From the NCBI GenBank assembly GCA_029821755.1, contig JALGSV010000013.1, positions 38,925 through 102,924 of the forward strand: a stretch of 64,000 nucleotides of DNA. The letters run 5' to 3'. Every line of letters starts with the position of its first letter. The stretch's first letter is position 1. The DNA is from Candidatus Zipacnadum vermilionense (lineage in GTDB: Bacteria; Armatimonadota; Zipacnadia; Zipacnadales; Zipacnadaceae). The position numbers and the translations under genes were made by a program. The notes beneath the pieces were generated by a model. It had not been told where the DNA came from. It was given only the letters and a program-made list of their open reading frames with translations, and ran no database searches. Below, piece after piece: positions 19,662 to 27,850 of the stretch.

Positions 19662-20837
19662 CTAGGCCAAGCGATTGAGGGGGCCGCGCTCGACCTCAAT
19701 GGCGTCGTGGGGACAGGCTTCCATGCAACAGAAGCACTGCAGGCAGCGGGTGTGGTCGATGCGGGCCGATTCAGCCAGGCGGAGGCAGGAGCCGGGACAG
19801 ACGCTGGCGCACTGGCCGCAAGCGGTGCACTTGTGCGGGTCCACGCGCGGGCGGACGTAGAAGAAGCGGCGGCCCAGGGCGCCCGCCCAGCGGGGAAGGC
19901 GCTCGCTGAGGCGGGGGGCTCGGCGTAGGCGAGCCCGGAGGGGCGCCGGGTCGTCACCGATCAGGGTGAGGCGGGCTGAATCGCCGCAGCCGTAGCCGGC
20001 GACCGCCGCGGCGCGGGTGGTGGCTATCTCGCGGGGACCGAAGCCGGTGAGGGAGGCAGCCAGCGCGTCAAGAGCCACCGCGTCGGCACCAGCGGCGAGC
20101 CAGCCGACCGAGCGGGGGTGGCCGCGAATCGGGCCGGCGCCCTCCATAGCAACCACCGCATCCAGCACCGACAGGGCCGGGGGAGCGGCGCCGAAGCAGT
20201 CGACAACGCCCTCGCTGAGTAGGGCGCCGGGACCGAGGGAGTGCAGGTCCATGCGCTGCCGCGGTGCGACCAGGCCGAAGGTGTTCTTCACCGCCGCGGT
20301 CAAGCGGGTTTGCATATGGGTCTTGAGCCGGGGGAGGTTGACTACGAAGTCCACCTCCCGCAGCAGGCGACTAAGGTAGGCCGTCCGGGTTTGCAGCGGA
20401 TGGGGGACGGGGTACTCCTCATACCCGCGCGCAGCGGCCAGGGCGAAGTCGGCGGGGAGAGGGGCCAGGGCTCGGCGCTAGCCGGGGACATGGAACACCT
20501 CGTCGCTCTGGTCGGGCCGCGCGTAAGTGGGTTGGTCAGCGACCAGGAGGGCACAGCCGGCCTCGTGGAAGAACTCGGCGACGGCGCGGAGGACCTCCGG
20601 GGCGGTGCAGACGACCTGGTCCGGCGAGCGGGGATTGACGATGTTGGGTTTAAGCAGCACCCGGCGCCCGGGGCGGGCAAGGGCCTCAGTCTCCGGCAGC
20701 GCTTCCAGCGCCCGGCGTACGGCGGCCGAGACGGCCACAGGCGAGTAGTCGGGGCAGCGCTGCAGGCAGGCCACGGGGTGCGAGGAGGTCGGATTAGGCG
20801 AGGCAGGTGTCGGCATCGGACGCGGCCAATATAACAT
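19662..20837 (-). pseudogene. DUF362 / 4Fe-4S ferredoxin-type protein interrupted by an in-frame TAG
   Basis: One continuous reading frame of about 390 codons from ATG 20837 (or 20816) to 19662 is broken only by a TAG at 20478-20480. Before it lie the DUF362 hallmarks PGRRVLLKPNIVNPRSPDQV and VADQPTYARPDQS. After it the same frame continues with coherent sequence (FALAAARGYEEYPVPHPLQ, VDFVVNLPRLKTHMQTRLT, AVKNTFGLVAPRQRM). Two 4Fe-4S clusters end the protein: CTACGQCASVCPG and CLQCFCCMEACPHDAI. DUF362 proteins are electron-carrier-like and of unknown reaction. Both halves look well kept, so the stop is recent, an error, or read through. Confidence 0.8.
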
Positions 20838-20853
20838 GAGGGTTCGGTAGGCG

Positions 20854-20925
20854 CAACGACAGGCACAGAGGCTGCTGAACGACCGCGGTCCGGTGTCGTT
20901 GGAGCTGTCCCTGCGCCTGTCGTTG
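20854..20925. promoter_or_regulatory. Perfect 11-bp inverted repeat between the DUF362 gene and cofC
   Basis: CAACGACAGGC at 20854-20864 is complemented exactly by GCCTGTCGTTG at 20915-20925, with a nested AACGAC/GTCGTT pair inside. It fills most of the 108-base gap between the two divergent genes and ends 20 bases before the cofC ATG, so it may be a shared operator or a cofC leader hairpin. Confidence 0.4.
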
Positions 20926-20945
20926 GCCTTGTCTCAACCAAGACC

Positions 20946-21617
20946 ATGCCACGCCCACATTTCGCCATTCTCATACCGCAAAAGGCCCTGAACCGCGCCA
21001 AGACGCGGCTGCGTGCGGTGCTCGAGGCGCGCCACCGCCAGGTGCTGACGATGGCGCTCTTGCGGCGGACCTTGCAGGTGTGCGCCAAGGTCCCCGGATC
21101 GCATGGGTTGGTGGTGGATGGGCCGCCGGAGGTGGCGGCGGCGGCGGAGGCGTTCGGGGCGCGGTTGATCCCCGGGGGGCTGGCGGGGATGCGACGAGAT
21201 GTGGGGGAGGTCGCCCACTCCCCGGTGGTGGGCGCCGACCACGCCTTGCTGATCGTCTCCAGTGACTTGCCCCTGGTCAACGTGCGGGACCTGGAGCAGG
21301 TGATCGCCGCGTGGCGAGAGGGAAACGAGGTCGTGCTGGTCCCCGACCGGCGGCAGCGGGGCACCAACGTGATGATGGTGGACCGGCCGGAAACCTTCCC
21401 CTATGCCTTCGGCGGTGCGCTGGACCAGGGAAGCCTGGAGACGCACCTGACCCAGGCGGAGGGCACGGGGCTGTCGGTGACGGTACTAGACCTGCCGGAC
21501 CTGGCCCTGGACCTCGATCTGCCGGCGGACCTGGCCGTTTTCGTGCGGGAGGCGCCGAAGGATCCACTGGCCCGATATTGCCTGGAGCATACGCAGGAGA
21601 GCTTTGTGTTTGAGTAG
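20946..21617 (+). CDS. cofC: Phospholactate/phosphoenolpyruvate guanylyltransferase (coenzyme F420 synthesis)
   Basis: The 223-residue protein has the CofC/FbiD pattern: FAILIPQKALNRAKTRL at the start (IPxKxLxxAKTRL), LLIVSSDLPLVNVRDL for metal and substrate, and RRQRGTNVMMV for the guanine/phosphate site (usual GTNAL). CofC loads GTP onto 2-phospholactate or phosphoenolpyruvate to give the activated side chain of coenzyme F420. No other F420 gene (cofD, cofE, cofG/H) is in the window. Start ATG 20946 gives the usual family length. Presence of F420 in this organism follows from this gene alone and needs the rest of the genome. Confidence 0.8.
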   Translation: MPRPHFAILIPQKALNRAKTRLRAVLEARHRQVLTMALLRRTLQVCAKVPGSHGLVVDGPPEVAAAAEAFGARLIPGGLAGMRRDVGEVAHSPVVGADHALLIVSSDLPLVNVRDLEQVIAAWREGNEVVLVPDRRQRGTNVMMVDRPETFPYAFGGALDQGSLETHLTQAEGTGLSVTVLDLPDLALDLDLPADLAVFVREAPKDPLARYCLEHTQESFVFE

Positions 21618-21718
21618 CATTACACCCGGGGAAGCAGGAAAGGATCGCCAGAGTGGGAGCCGAGAGGGCTTGCGTGCAGGGAATCAGCGGGTGCTCCTCA
21701 CAAAAACACCGGAAAAAC

Positions 21719-22040
21719 GCAACTTTCGGGCAGGTACAAGCGTCAAAGAAAGCGAAATAGGTATTTGCCGAGGGTGGATTCTCGTTCCTCATGCGTAGGC
21801 AGTGGGGGACTCGGGGAAAAAAACTGAGAAAAATAGCAACCTTCGGGCAGGTACAAGCGTCAAAGATAGCGAAATAGGTATTTGCCGAGGGTGGATTTTC
21901 GTTCCTCATGCGTAGCCAGTGGGGGACTCGGGGAAAAAACTGAGAAAAATAGCAACCTTCAGGCAGGTACAAGCGTCAAAGATAGCGAAGTAGATGTTTG
22001 CCAAAGGGTAGATTTTCGGCGAGGGTAGATTCTCATTCTC
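21719..22040 (+). repeat. Tandem repeat of about 117 bp, 2.7 copies, running into the next gene's start
   Basis: The word CAGGTACAAGCGTCAAAG marks each unit at 21731, 21848 and 21964, giving periods of 117 and 116. Copies 1 and 2 are almost identical; copy 3 is more diverged and ends with a partly duplicated GAGGGTAGATTCTC stretch. The segment is AT-richer than its surroundings and carries A-runs. The start codon of the following gene (ATGTGTAGCC at 22041) corresponds to ATGCGTAGCC inside the unit. No direct repeat/spacer pattern of a CRISPR is present. Confidence 0.9.
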
Positions 22041-24758
22041 ATGTGTAGCCGACATGGTGCAACAATCTATGCCCTACTGCTAGTCAGTGGGTGTCTGTTT
22101 GCGTCTGCGGTCTGGGCTGCTCCTGGGCAGGAGTCCTTTACACTGGGCGGCCCCTCGCCGCTGCCTGAGTCCCTGCTGGACGGACGACGGCCCTTGGAGG
22201 CCATCCAGAGCGCGCAGGGGGCGTGGGGCCTGAACACGTTAGCCGATCTGGGGAACACGGATTTGTCGCTGGAGCTACGCCCCGGGCTAATCATGTCGCG
22301 GACCACCCACTCGGCGCTGGTGCCGATGTCTGGTGTCGCCTGGGCTAGCGCGCTGCAGCAGGATACTACCGATGTGCTCAGCCTAGCCTTTGGCCAGGGA
22401 AGCCAGATTAACGTTTCGCGCCTACTGACAAGCAGCCAGGACTTGGCCCAGCGGCTGATCAGCGGGTCGGAGACCCACAAACTGGGGTTCAACCAGAGCT
22501 TTGGCTCGGGTCTAAGCTCCGGGATGTTCACCGTGGAACGGTCTTGGGTCAAGCAGCTGACCGCAACCGGGTTGACCAAGAGCAATAGCCAGGTGCTGGG
22601 GCTCACCACCGGGCTGGGCCGGGGGTACAATCTGGCGGCCAAGCTCGCGGACACCTGGGATGGGGTGCAGTTCGGGCAGAGTTCCCGCGCCTTTGAGGCG
22701 ACGCTGGGAATGCCTTTCTCGGGTGGCGACGGGTCGCTGGGGTTCTCCCGGACCTCGGCGATTAACGGCTTCACGCACAGCGGAGCCACCACCTGGAGCC
22801 TGGCCGCGCCCCTGAACCTGTTCCGCGGGAAGGCCAACTTCACCGGAGCGCGCACGCTGAGTTTCGTCGATGCGGCAGAGGTGATCGAGAACTTGGCCTC
22901 CTTCAGCACGCCGCTGCCGGGAAAGGTGAGCTTCGCCGGCAACCTGCACACGATTGACTCCTCCACGCCGGGGGGGAAGACGCTCCTGGACCGGGGGATG
23001 ATCGTGGAGTTCCCCTCCTTCTTCGGACAGGCGGGACACTTCGATACGCAGCGGCTAAGCCAGAGCCAGTCTGGATCAGCGCATGAGCTCGCGGTGGACA
23101 ACTTCACGCTACCCTTGGGGTTCATCGATCGCAAGGGAATCGCCGAATACCATCTGCTGAACGACGTCAAGAACGGAGTGAGGACGCGGGCAGTCTTCGG
23201 ACAAATCAGCACACCGCTACCGCTAGCCGCTAACCAGGCCACCGCGCTGTACTCGATCAAGGACGACATCGATGCCAAAGGACGCACCTGGGAGCGCTTG
23301 TTCACGGTATTTGTACCGGTGAAGATGTTTGATGATACCACCCGCCTGGACTGGACGGCGTCCACAAACACCAGCCCTCGCTCGTGGCAACGGAATCGGC
23401 TGCTGGCGCTCAACATGCCACTGACCAGCCTGCTCAAGGGGGCCTCCTTCAGCCAGTCGTACCAGCGGCTCTCGAGCGGCGGCCCGTCGGGGACCGTTCT
23501 GACCAGCGCCTTCGCGGCGCCGTGGAAAAGCTTCGGCACCGCGGGCGACTTCAAGCAGCAGTACATCACGACCCAGACCGAGAGCGGTTTCCAGACGCGT
23601 CTGATCACAGACATCGGCGCTCAGGTCAACCACGAGCGGCTGTCGCTGTCAAGAGAGTTCACTCGGACACGATCGGGGGATGCCTACAAGGACCGGCAGA
23701 TGCTGGCCCTGGTCACGCCGCGCTTCCAGCTGTTCACCCCCAAGGCGACCATCTCGGCGGGGCGGGTACAGATCACGGAGGAGCCGGGGGTGGACAGCAA
23801 CAAGACCACCATGGACCTGGCCGCGCAACCTACGGAGAAGTTTTCGGTAGCGGCGCGATTGCAGCAGGAGACGACCGACCCCGGGGCTGACGTGCGGACC
23901 GAGCAGGTAACGACCTCCCTGGTCATGGGCAAGTACATGAGCCTGCAGGGGCGGATAGAGTCACGTGACCAGAATGATCAGCCGGCGGCCGCGCTGGTGC
24001 GCACTTTCCGGATAAAGCGGGACCAGGCCAGCCCCGCCGGGGTGGGGCTGCTCGTCGGCTACGCCAACTGGGAAGCGCCGGGCGTGGCTGCGGCGGAGGC
24101 CCCGGATGTGCAACTCAAGGTGGGCGATGCGGCCAAGGGCGTAGGAGTACTGGCCCAGTACTCCGGCTACGACGCAACCAAGCTCACTCCGTACAACGAC
24201 CCGCTAGTGCGGATCTCCCTCAGCCACGGCGTGGTCGGTGGGATGAACGTCAAGATGGACTACGGCGACCAGGAGGGGCGGCTGGCCCCGGAGCGCAACT
24301 ACGCACTGGGGATGCAGGCGCTCGGGGGGGACCTGCAGATCGGCTTTGCGCAGAACCCCTTGGACCGGACCGGGAAATCCGTACTCCTGGCAAACCGCTA
24401 TGACGCGGCCTTGCAGCGCACGATTGGCACGATCGACGTCAAGCTGGATTACCGGCTATATAACTTCCGGCAGCCGATGGGCACCGAGTCGGCGGTGGAC
24501 TACTACCGTGTGCAGCTGGCGGGCGGCGAGGAGGCCAAGGGCGGGAAGTTGGCGCTGGGGTACACGATGGGCGACTTCGTCCCGCAGCCCGATCCCAAGA
24601 CGGCGGTCCCAGCCACCGTATTGGACCTATCGTACACACGGCGCTGGGAGGACAACGGTCACTTCATCGTCACCGTGCAGCGCACCACCGCGCCAGAGAA
24701 CAACACGAGCATCCAGGAAAGCACTCAGGGCCGCTTGGAGTACAGCACGGTGTTCTGA
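22041..24758 (+). CDS. Large outer-membrane beta-barrel-like protein, function unknown
   Basis: 905 residues beginning with a signal peptide; cleavage after ASAVWA is likely, though VSGC at 15-18 could be read as a lipobox. The rest is nearly all short alternating polar/hydrophobic strands, for example KFSVAARLQQETTD, YMSLQGRIESRDQ and VGLLVGYANWE, with no enzyme motif. It ends in GRLEYSTVF; a terminal Phe with alternating hydrophobics is the usual BAM recognition signal. A barrel of many strands is therefore likely. The ribosome site is weak and the start codon lies inside the tandem repeat, so expression may depend on it. A terminator follows directly. Not recognised as a named family. Confidence 0.6.
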   Translation: MCSRHGATIYALLLVSGCLFASAVWAAPGQESFTLGGPSPLPESLLDGRRPLEAIQSAQGAWGLNTLADLGNTDLSLELRPGLIMSRTTHSALVPMSGVAWASALQQDTTDVLSLAFGQGSQINVSRLLTSSQDLAQRLISGSETHKLGFNQSFGSGLSSGMFTVERSWVKQLTATGLTKSNSQVLGLTTGLGRGYNLAAKLADTWDGVQFGQSSRAFEATLGMPFSGGDGSLGFSRTSAINGFTHSGATTWSLAAPLNLFRGKANFTGARTLSFVDAAEVIENLASFSTPLPGKVSFAGNLHTIDSSTPGGKTLLDRGMIVEFPSFFGQAGHFDTQRLSQSQSGSAHELAVDNFTLPLGFIDRKGIAEYHLLNDVKNGVRTRAVFGQISTPLPLAANQATALYSIKDDIDAKGRTWERLFTVFVPVKMFDDTTRLDWTASTNTSPRSWQRNRLLALNMPLTSLLKGASFSQSYQRLSSGGPSGTVLTSAFAAPWKSFGTAGDFKQQYITTQTESGFQTRLITDIGAQVNHERLSLSREFTRTRSGDAYKDRQMLALVTPRFQLFTPKATISAGRVQITEEPGVDSNKTTMDLAAQPTEKFSVAARLQQETTDPGADVRTEQVTTSLVMGKYMSLQGRIESRDQNDQPAAALVRTFRIKRDQASPAGVGLLVGYANWEAPGVAAAEAPDVQLKVGDAAKGVGVLAQYSGYDATKLTPYNDPLVRISLSHGVVGGMNVKMDYGDQEGRLAPERNYALGMQALGGDLQIGFAQNPLDRTGKSVLLANRYDAALQRTIGTIDVKLDYRLYNFRQPMGTESAVDYYRVQLAGGEEAKGGKLALGYTMGDFVPQPDPKTAVPATVLDLSYTRRWEDNGHFIVTVQRTTAPENNTSIQESTQGRLEYSTVF

Positions 24759-24789
24759 GGACGCGACGGAAGTCTCACGGATCGTCGGC

Positions 24790-24816
24790 GGCGGGCCTTG
24801 CGGCCCGCCTTTTTTT
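24790..24816 (+). terminator. Intrinsic terminator after the barrel-like gene
   Basis: GGCGGGCC, loop TTGC, GGCCCGCC, then seven T. It lies 31 bases past the stop at 24758. Confidence 0.9.
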
Positions 24817-24863
24817 GTGTGCCCTTGAAGGAGGCACTCCTTATTGGCTCATGAAGGCTGCCC

Positions 24864-25226
24864 TTGTTCTTACCGATTATCGTCCGCGGACGCACTTTCT
24901 GCGCGTTGGCTATCCAGGAGTCACGCCACACGCTGCGAGAGGTGATTCCGGCGACGTGCGCGCAGTGCCCCATTCCGGGAATCACTGCCGCGCCCCCCTG
25001 CGGGCGGATGAACCTACGGGTGGAGATCAGCGTATTCGGCGGGCGCCAGAACGTGGAGATGCACTACGCGAGCTGCGAGGTGACGATCGAGCGGCTGTAG
25101 GAACTGGCCGAGTGTGCAGAAGGGCAATGCCCGTCCTGGGAACCATACGACGAGGAGGCCGCCAAGCGGATGGCGGAGGAGGCACGGGAACGGCAGGTCG
25201 AGAGAGAAGGGAGGGGGAGCGAGTAG
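24864..25226 (+). pseudogene. Small Cys-rich protein gene interrupted by an in-frame TAG
   Basis: A frame of 121 codons starts at a probable TTG (24864, with AAGG upstream) and is open to TAG 25224-25226 except for a TAG at 25098-25100. The first 78 residues contain FCALAIQESRHTLREVIP, CAQCPIPG and YASCEV, and the frame after the stop goes on as ELAECAEGQCPSWEPYDEEA then a charged helix. Six or more Cys in CxxC-like pairs suggest metal binding. The shape of the sequence on both sides argues that it was one protein of about 120 residues. No family is recognised. No ATG is in frame, so the exact start is uncertain. Confidence 0.5.
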
Positions 25227-25440
25227 CCGACCGGGACCCGTGCACTCGCAGGAGGGCGACAGGAGGGGAAATTGGGCCCGGAAACCAGCAAGGGGGTTTA
25301 GAGAGGTCGGCAGCGGGATCGGGACAGGTTGGCCTCGCCCGTTGGTGCAGCTTGAGACGGGCAGGGCCCGCTTGACGCAGCTTCGCCGCGCAGCTCATCG
25401 CGGCCTCTCCGTGGGGACGCGAGTATACCCCGTGTGGCGA

Positions 25441-25475
25441 CTGGCATTGACGGCAGAAATGCCAGTTGTTATACT
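25441..25475 (+). promoter_or_regulatory. Promoter of the GntR gene with an overlapping palindromic operator
   Basis: TTGACG (25447-25452) and TATACT (25470-25475) are 17 bases apart, an excellent sigma-70 promoter. A perfect inverted repeat, CTGGCATT (25441-25448) and AATGCCAG (25458-25465), straddles the -35 box and spacer, so a bound dimer would block polymerase. The regulator immediately downstream is the obvious candidate, giving negative autoregulation. Confidence 0.7.
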
Positions 25476-25510
25476 AAGCACACTATGTATAGATGTATGG
25501 AGGGACAGTC

Positions 25511-26284
25511 ATGTCGGAACTGACGCTGCCGCGCCTGTCAGTGCACGATGCCGAACCGCTTTACGCACAGATAATGCACATCCTGGAGCAGGAGATTCGA
25601 CTGGGGCGGCTGCGGGCCGGGGACCGGCTACCCACTCAGCAAGAGTTGGCGCACCATTTTCAGGTGAGCCTGGCACCGGTGAAGCAGGCGCTGCGGGAGC
25701 TGGAGGAGCGCGGGATCGTCTCGACGCGGCAGGGCCGGGGGACGTTTGTCATGGACGCGACGCCCCTGTCGGAGGAGTTGATCGACGGCAATCGCATCCC
25801 CTGCTTCAGCAGCGAGACGCTCAGCGCGGGGCACAAGCCGTCGTCTATCGTCCTGCTGATCGAGGAGATCGAGGCGCGGACGGTGCCCAAGGCGGCACAG
25901 GAGCTGCAGGCAGGTCCGGAGACCAACTTGGTGCACATCGAGCGGGTGCGGCTGGCTGACAATAAGCCCCTGTCGCTGCAGAACACATACCTGCCGGCAG
26001 AGAAGGTCGCGGGCCTGTTGAGGCGAGGTCTGGGGCCAGAGGACGCCCTGCAAAGGATACTGGACGAGGAGTTCGGCGTGGTGATGGTGGCGGGCCGGCA
26101 GACGATTTCGGCGACCTCGGCGAATCAGCACGATGCGCGACAGCTAGGGGTGCGGGTGGGATCGCCGCTGCTACTGGTGGAACGGATCTGCTTCATGGGG
26201 ACCCGGGAGCCGATGGAGTACGTGGTAGACCGACGACTGCCGGAGTTTGCGTATGTGGTGAGGTTGCGACGGAATGAGAAGTAG
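25511..26284 (+). CDS. GntR-family transcriptional regulator with UTRA-type ligand domain
   Basis: 257 residues from ATG 25511, which follows GGAGGGA at ideal distance; an ATG six codons earlier is less well placed. The N-terminal winged helix-turn-helix reads EPLYAQIMHILEQEIRLGRL, then LPTQQELAHHFQVSLAPVKQ and GRGTFV, the standard GntR/HutC pattern. Residues about 90-245 form a UTRA domain (NLVHIERVRLADNKPLSLQN, LLLVERI), which senses sugars or other small molecules. The palindrome on its promoter suggests self-repression. Its neighbours do not reveal a target operon. The motif ALREL-ERGIVSTRQGRG confirms the family with high certainty. Confidence 0.9.
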   Translation: MSELTLPRLSVHDAEPLYAQIMHILEQEIRLGRLRAGDRLPTQQELAHHFQVSLAPVKQALRELEERGIVSTRQGRGTFVMDATPLSEELIDGNRIPCFSSETLSAGHKPSSIVLLIEEIEARTVPKAAQELQAGPETNLVHIERVRLADNKPLSLQNTYLPAEKVAGLLRRGLGPEDALQRILDEEFGVVMVAGRQTISATSANQHDARQLGVRVGSPLLLVERICFMGTREPMEYVVDRRLPEFAYVVRLRRNEK

Positions 26285-26333
26285 AGCACCAGAGGCACGG
26301 CGGCACGCGCAACGACAGCGGGCGGAGGCAGGG

Positions 26334-26362
26334 TTGACGGGGGCGAGGGGAGTCGGTAAGAT
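26334..26362 (+). promoter_or_regulatory. Promoter of tRNA-Ala
   Basis: TTGACG at 26334-26339 and TAAGAT at 26357-26362 with a 17-base spacer, ending 12 bases before the tRNA. Confidence 0.6.
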
Positions 26363-26374
26363 AGCGATACGGGT

Positions 26375-26450
26375 GGGCGGGTAGCTCAGTTGGGAGAGCG
26401 CCTCCCTCGCACGGAGGAGGTCGAGAGTTCGAGTCTCTTCCCGTCCACCA
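26375..26450 (+). tRNA. tRNA-Ala (anticodon CGC)
   Basis: A full 76-base cloverleaf with encoded CCA. The acceptor pairs GGGCGGG with CCCGTCC, giving the G3-U70 wobble that is the identity mark of alanine tRNA. The anticodon stem is CCTCC/GGAGG and the loop CTCGCAC, so the anticodon is CGC, reading GCG. The T arm carries TTCGAGT. A sigma-70 promoter lies just upstream. Confidence 0.95.
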
Positions 26451-26535
26451 ACTAGATGTCGGCTAAGAGGGGTCAGTCACTTTCTCTCGGGACGAGACGG
26501 TGTGGCTGGCCCCTCTGCGCTTCCCTCCCGCCCCG

Positions 26536-26667
26536 CTATTTCGGTTGGATGACGAAAGCGTGACTGCCGGCGGGGACGTTGAGGCATAGTTCGTGCTCGT
26601 TCCGGGCGGCGGAGAGGGCGGCGGCGAGGGTGAGGGAGAGGAGGCAGGTGAAGAGGTGAGGGCGCAT
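26536..26667 (-). CDS. Possible small secreted peptide or remnant (43 residues)
   Basis: From ATG 26667, preceded by GAGGAGC, a short frame encodes MRPHLFTCLLSLTLAAALSA, a good signal peptide, followed by a 23-residue tail (NEHELCLNVPAG, HAFVIQPK). It ends at TAG 26536-26538. The ribosome site and signal peptide are convincing for so short a frame. It may be a real exported peptide, or the first part of a larger secreted protein that has been lost. It lies about 90 bases downstream of, and on the same strand as, the two unknown genes at 26760-27802. Confidence 0.4.
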   Translation of the reverse strand: MRPHLFTCLLSLTLAAALSAARNEHELCLNVPAGSHAFVIQPK

Positions 26668-26759
26668 AGGTTGCTCCTCGACGACGGGATGGGTCAGCGT
26701 ACGGCGCGGATGCGTCCCTCAGGGCCGGGCGCAATGACCGCAATCCACGCGGGATCGCG

Positions 26760-27191
26760 CTATATCGGCTTTGCCCGGTCCCCTCGTGCCACGGAGCGGA
26801 AGGGGATCTTTTGGGCCGGTTTCACTTCCACGACCCGGTCCGGCACCGAGAACGCTGCCGACAGGATGCTCTTTGGGCCTGGTAAGCGCGGCTCGCGTAT
26901 GAGCGCCTTTTCAGCGGGCTCAATCATGTCCGATTCGAGAGTGGCCATCTTCTCCTGAACCAGGAGCACCCTACCGGTTCCCCTGTAGACCTCTAGGCGG
27001 CCCAGCGGCTCGCCCGTTTCCGGATCCGTGATCTCTTCGCCGCTATCCCCGTAGACCAGATAGCGCTGCCCCTCACGAACCCCGTCGATCGCGCCCCTGT
27101 TGATAGCAACTCGGAGCTTGTCCACGACGGTGACGACGGTGGCCGGGAACCCCCTTTTCTCATGCTCTATTTCGGGAGTCTGTTGGTCCAT
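26760..27191 (-). CDS. Hypothetical protein with FlgT-C-like segment
   Basis: 143 residues from ATG 27191, which follows GGAGGT closely. The central stretch KLRVAINRGAIDGVREGQRY, then LVYGDSGEEI and DPETGEPLGRLEVYRGTG, is like the small beta domain at the C terminus of the FlgT/CsgG-associated proteins, found in many proteins of unknown role. No signal peptide or membrane segment is seen. The upstream gene ends two bases before this start, so the two are almost certainly cotranscribed and translationally coupled. No function is assigned. The pattern of charged ends suggests a soluble cytoplasmic protein. Confidence 0.6.
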   Translation of the reverse strand: MDQQTPEIEHEKRGFPATVVTVVDKLRVAINRGAIDGVREGQRYLVYGDSGEEITDPETGEPLGRLEVYRGTGRVLLVQEKMATLESDMIEPAEKALIREPRLPGPKSILSAAFSVPDRVVEVKPAQKIPFRSVARGDRAKPI

Positions 27192-27193
27192 AG

Positions 27194-27802
27194 CTACCTC
27201 TCCTCCCCAAGTACAGCATCGGCCGTGACGACCGATGCATCCGGAGTCTCGGCGGACCACAGCATCGCCGAGACAGTCGCGTCTGCTGATACCGTTGGCT
27301 TCACTATCGTCTTTTCCATGGCCGTTGCCTTGCCAGCCCTCAAGTCCTCAATCACTTCCTCGTATGCATCGTACGCGTCTACCAGTGCCACCTGAATCCT
27401 CCCATCGTCCTGCACATTCACAACCACGCCGAAGCCAACACGGCGCTCGAACCCATCCTCTACTATGTAGACCGAGGCGAGGCTGCCCTGCGCGAACAAC
27501 TCGCAGGGGTCTAGTAAGAGCAACAGCCGGGCTGCAGGAATCCCTGGGGGAGCGGGACCTGCGTACTTGACCCTTGGGGGCCCTCTTCTCGCCTCCCTGA
27601 AGGCCAAGCGGGCCGCTGCCGCGAAGGTGGCCGAGCATATCAGTAGTAACAGCACCACGAACGCTGGCCCCGCCACTGGAACCTTCCGGTCGGAAGCCCA
27701 GATCCAGCAGGCAAGCATCACTGCGAACATGACGATGACGCTAAACGGCCCGAGGACCTTGATGAAGCTGTCCCACAGCAATCCAGAAAAGGTCTTGCTC
27801 AT
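27194..27802 (-). CDS. Hypothetical two-span membrane protein
   Basis: 202 residues. Two hydrophobic helices lie near residues 15-35 (VLGPFSVIVMFAVMLACWIW) and 43-65 (VAGPAFVVLLLLICSATFA), followed by a cytosolic or periplasmic part with beta-rich sequence (ASVYIVEDGFERRVGFGVVV) and an acidic C terminus. No known family is recognised. Its stop is two bases before the start of the next gene, so both belong to one operon. The FlgT-C-like partner and this anchor could form a small envelope-associated complex, but that is only a guess from linkage. Confidence 0.6.
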   Translation of the reverse strand: MSKTFSGLLWDSFIKVLGPFSVIVMFAVMLACWIWASDRKVPVAGPAFVVLLLLICSATFAAAARLAFREARRGPPRVKYAGPAPPGIPAARLLLLLDPCELFAQGSLASVYIVEDGFERRVGFGVVVNVQDDGRIQVALVDAYDAYEEVIEDLRAGKATAMEKTIVKPTVSADATVSAMLWSAETPDASVVTADAVLGEER

Positions 27803-27850
27803 TGTTGGCTCCGGTTGGGTCGGCAGGGCGTCATCCTGGACGCCGCGGGT

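Noticed and set aside
21277..21972. Minus-strand open frame of 231 codons across the tandem repeat
   Set aside because: It repeats the repeat unit's translation (CTCPKVA, RMRNENPPSANTYF) and runs into the antisense of cofC; no domain, no ribosome site.
21719..22040. CRISPR array
   Set aside because: Units are about 117 bp, contiguous, without short repeats separated by unique spacers, and no cas gene is nearby.
20478..25100. Pyrrolysine at the in-frame TAG codons
   Set aside because: Neither protein is a known Pyl enzyme, no Pyl genes are in the window, and other genes end in TAG.
24815..25375. Alternative plus-strand frame of 186 codons
   Set aside because: Arg/Gly-rich translation typical of shadow frames; the Cys-rich frame at 24864 is more protein-like.
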